In this document: positions 4,811 through 5,680 of the stretch, in pieces
How positions within the stretch are numbered: position 1 is the first letter of the stretch
Layout of the letters: each line of letters starts with the position of its first letter
Origin: Nanobdellota archaeon
Lineage (GTDB): Archaea; Nanobdellota; Nanobdellia; Woesearchaeales; JAGLGH01
Assembly: GCA_023144115.1 (NCBI GenBank)
Contig: JAGLGH010000325.1
Coordinates: 1 to 5,680, forward strand
DNA: 5,680 nt
Direction: 5' to 3'
Notes under the pieces: generated by a model
Seen by the model: only the letters and a program-made list of their open reading frames with translations
Databases searched by the model: none
Told to the model about the DNA's origin: nothing
Translations under genes and position numbers: made by a program

Positions 4811-5680
4811 CTAATACCTCCTCTTCTTCCCAAATCTTACATAATAATATGCTCCTCCAACTATCAAGAGGAGCAGCAATATTCCAAGTCCGATATATAA
4901 AGCAATAAGTTCTGATTGAGATTCGACAATCTCAAAGTAGTCTTCTGCTTCAGCAAACTGGCTGTCATAATCAAGCCTTGCTTTAATCTTATATTTTCCA
5001 GGAGCCAACCCCTCACTAATGTATATTTGTTTCACAAAGGATTGCTCAGATTCTACAGTAATATCTATGCGCTCTGACACAAAGGCAGCTCCTGAGGAAT
5101 TTGTTATGCTGTATTCTATTATTGCATAGACAACACCTGGATCTCCTACATTTATTGATGTGAATTCCACTATAAGATAGTTTCCTGCAAATACTTTTTT
5201 CATGTGGTTAAGTACTTTTATACCAAAGTCAAATAATGGTCCAGCATCTGGCACTGCTATTGGCTCTGAGATTTCAGCAGGCTTTTCTTCATGAGAAGCT
5301 GGCTGCGCAGGAGGCAGAGGAGATACAGGTTCTTCAGGGTCAGGAGACACAGATGAATGTCGAGATCCTCCGCCACTTCCTGAAGACCTTGATGAGACAG
5401 CTGCAATTGCGCTTCCGCCTGCTCCAAATGTGCTAAGATGTGTAATATTAGCCCATACAAAATTAGCAGTTGTGTTTACTCCGCTATCAGTTTCAACAGC
5501 CCATCTGCCAAGAGTGCTATTATAATAATATATTCTCAAAGTTGATTCATCAATGTTATTTGATGACACGTCTGAATCATTATAGTATATCTTTAAGTAC
5601 AGCCATCCAAGATTATCCTTGATTACATCTGCTGCAGTTATTGTAAAATACTTGCCAAGAGCAATTGCTGCAAATCCTGA
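4811..5680 (-). CDS. Archaeal surface protein, C-terminal part (5' truncated), membrane-anchored
   Basis: The frame is open to base 5680, so the start is outside the window; the GTG at 5569 lies inside a domain and is not the start. There are 289 visible residues, counted from base 5680. Residues 1-86 (ALGKYFTI..., LYLKIYYNDSDVSSNNIDES, LRIYYYNSTLGRWAVE, GVNTTANFVWANITHLSTFG) are a module common near the C-terminus of archaeal surface and PGF-type proteins. A low-complexity linker follows, Ser/Gly-rich (about 87-110) then Pro/Glu-rich (about 111-147). A beta-sandwich-like domain spans about 149-254 and ends LAPGKYKIKARL...DYFEIVES. A TM helix (257-280) and a basic tail, RFGKKRRY, anchor it with the C-terminus in the cytoplasm. 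The last domain is related to that of the 193-residue protein two genes on. Several N-x-S/T sites could be glycosylated. It is the first visible gene of the operon that contains the receiver. Confidence 0.85.
   Translation of the reverse strand, partial: SGFAAIALGKYFTITAADVIKDNLGWLYLKIYYNDSDVSSNNIDESTLRIYYYNSTLGRWAVETDSGVNTTANFVWANITHLSTFGAGGSAIAAVSSRSSGSGGGSRHSSVSPDPEEPVSPLPPAQPASHEEKPAEISEPIAVPDAGPLFDFGIKVLNHMKKVFAGNYLIVEFTSINVGDPGVVYAIIEYSITNSSGAAFVSERIDITVESEQSFVKQIYISEGLAPGKYKIKARLDYDSQFAEAEDYFEIVESQSELIALYIGLGILLLLLIVGGAYYYVRFGKKRRY
4817..4821 (-). promoter_or_regulatory. Ribosome binding site of the receiver gene, inside the upstream gene
   Basis: GGAGG, in a GAGGAGGT context on the minus strand, lies 7 nt before the ATG at 4809. 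It is embedded in the last codons of the surface-protein gene, which favours the ATG at 4809 over the one at 4833. Confidence 0.8.

Noticed and set aside
5236..5460. Plus- and minus-strand frames of about 66 codons rich in Leu and Gln
   Set aside because: They are other-frame readings of the low-complexity Ser/Gly/Pro/Glu linker of the surface protein, with no ribosome site or domain.
4811..5569. Surface protein as a complete 252-residue gene starting at GTG 5569
   Set aside because: The frame continues without a stop to base 5680 and the upstream codons (ALGKYFTI, LYLKIYYNDSD) complete the same conserved module, so the gene is truncated by the window edge.

Overview
The window looks like a piece of an archaeal chromosome that is AT-rich and moderately gene-dense. 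A DPANN-type lineage (Woesearchaeota or Pacearchaeota-like) is my best guess, at moderate to low confidence. The reasons are: a C-terminal surface-protein module with the LGKY...DEST-LRIYYYN...NITHLSTFG pattern, which is common on archaeal surface proteins; a PAS protein that ends in Lrp-like winged helices; a stand-alone receiver protein; many short membrane proteins in overlapping units; and good Shine-Dalgarno sites. Taxonomy cannot be fixed without a search.

Layout. On the left, bases 1-1305 (+) hold the 3' part of a PAS sensor/regulator with two winged-helix units. It converges on a long minus-strand block. The 267-nt convergent gap (1306-1572) holds a GC-rich stretch with nested inverted repeats (1320-1482), a candidate structured RNA, and a bidirectional terminator-like hairpin (1532-1574). 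The minus-strand block, read from right to left, is: a 5'-truncated surface protein with a beta-sandwich-like domain and membrane anchor (4811-5680); a receiver-only response regulator (4444-4809); a second membrane-anchored protein with a related beta domain (3831-4412); a 190-nt gap with two nested palindromes of REP type (3696-3827) and a possible promoter; then a compact five-gene run: a 3-TM protein (3332-3640), a 42-residue protein joined by ATGA overlap (3207-3335), another 3-TM protein with a signal peptide (2825-3223), a receptor-like protein with an HBM-type helical ligand domain but almost no cytoplasmic part (1804-2799), and a 72-residue charged helical protein (1573-1791).

How the genes may work together (inference). 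Nearly everything here is an input or relay part of signal transduction: a PAS domain, an HBM-like receptor ectodomain, a receiver, and small membrane proteins. No histidine kinase, CheA, methyl-accepting signalling domain or CheW is visible. The five small genes from 3640 to 1573 look translationally coupled and could form a membrane sensory complex in which the receptor domain and its output have been split into separate small proteins. This is the most likely place for an undescribed system, but its function is not shown by the sequence.
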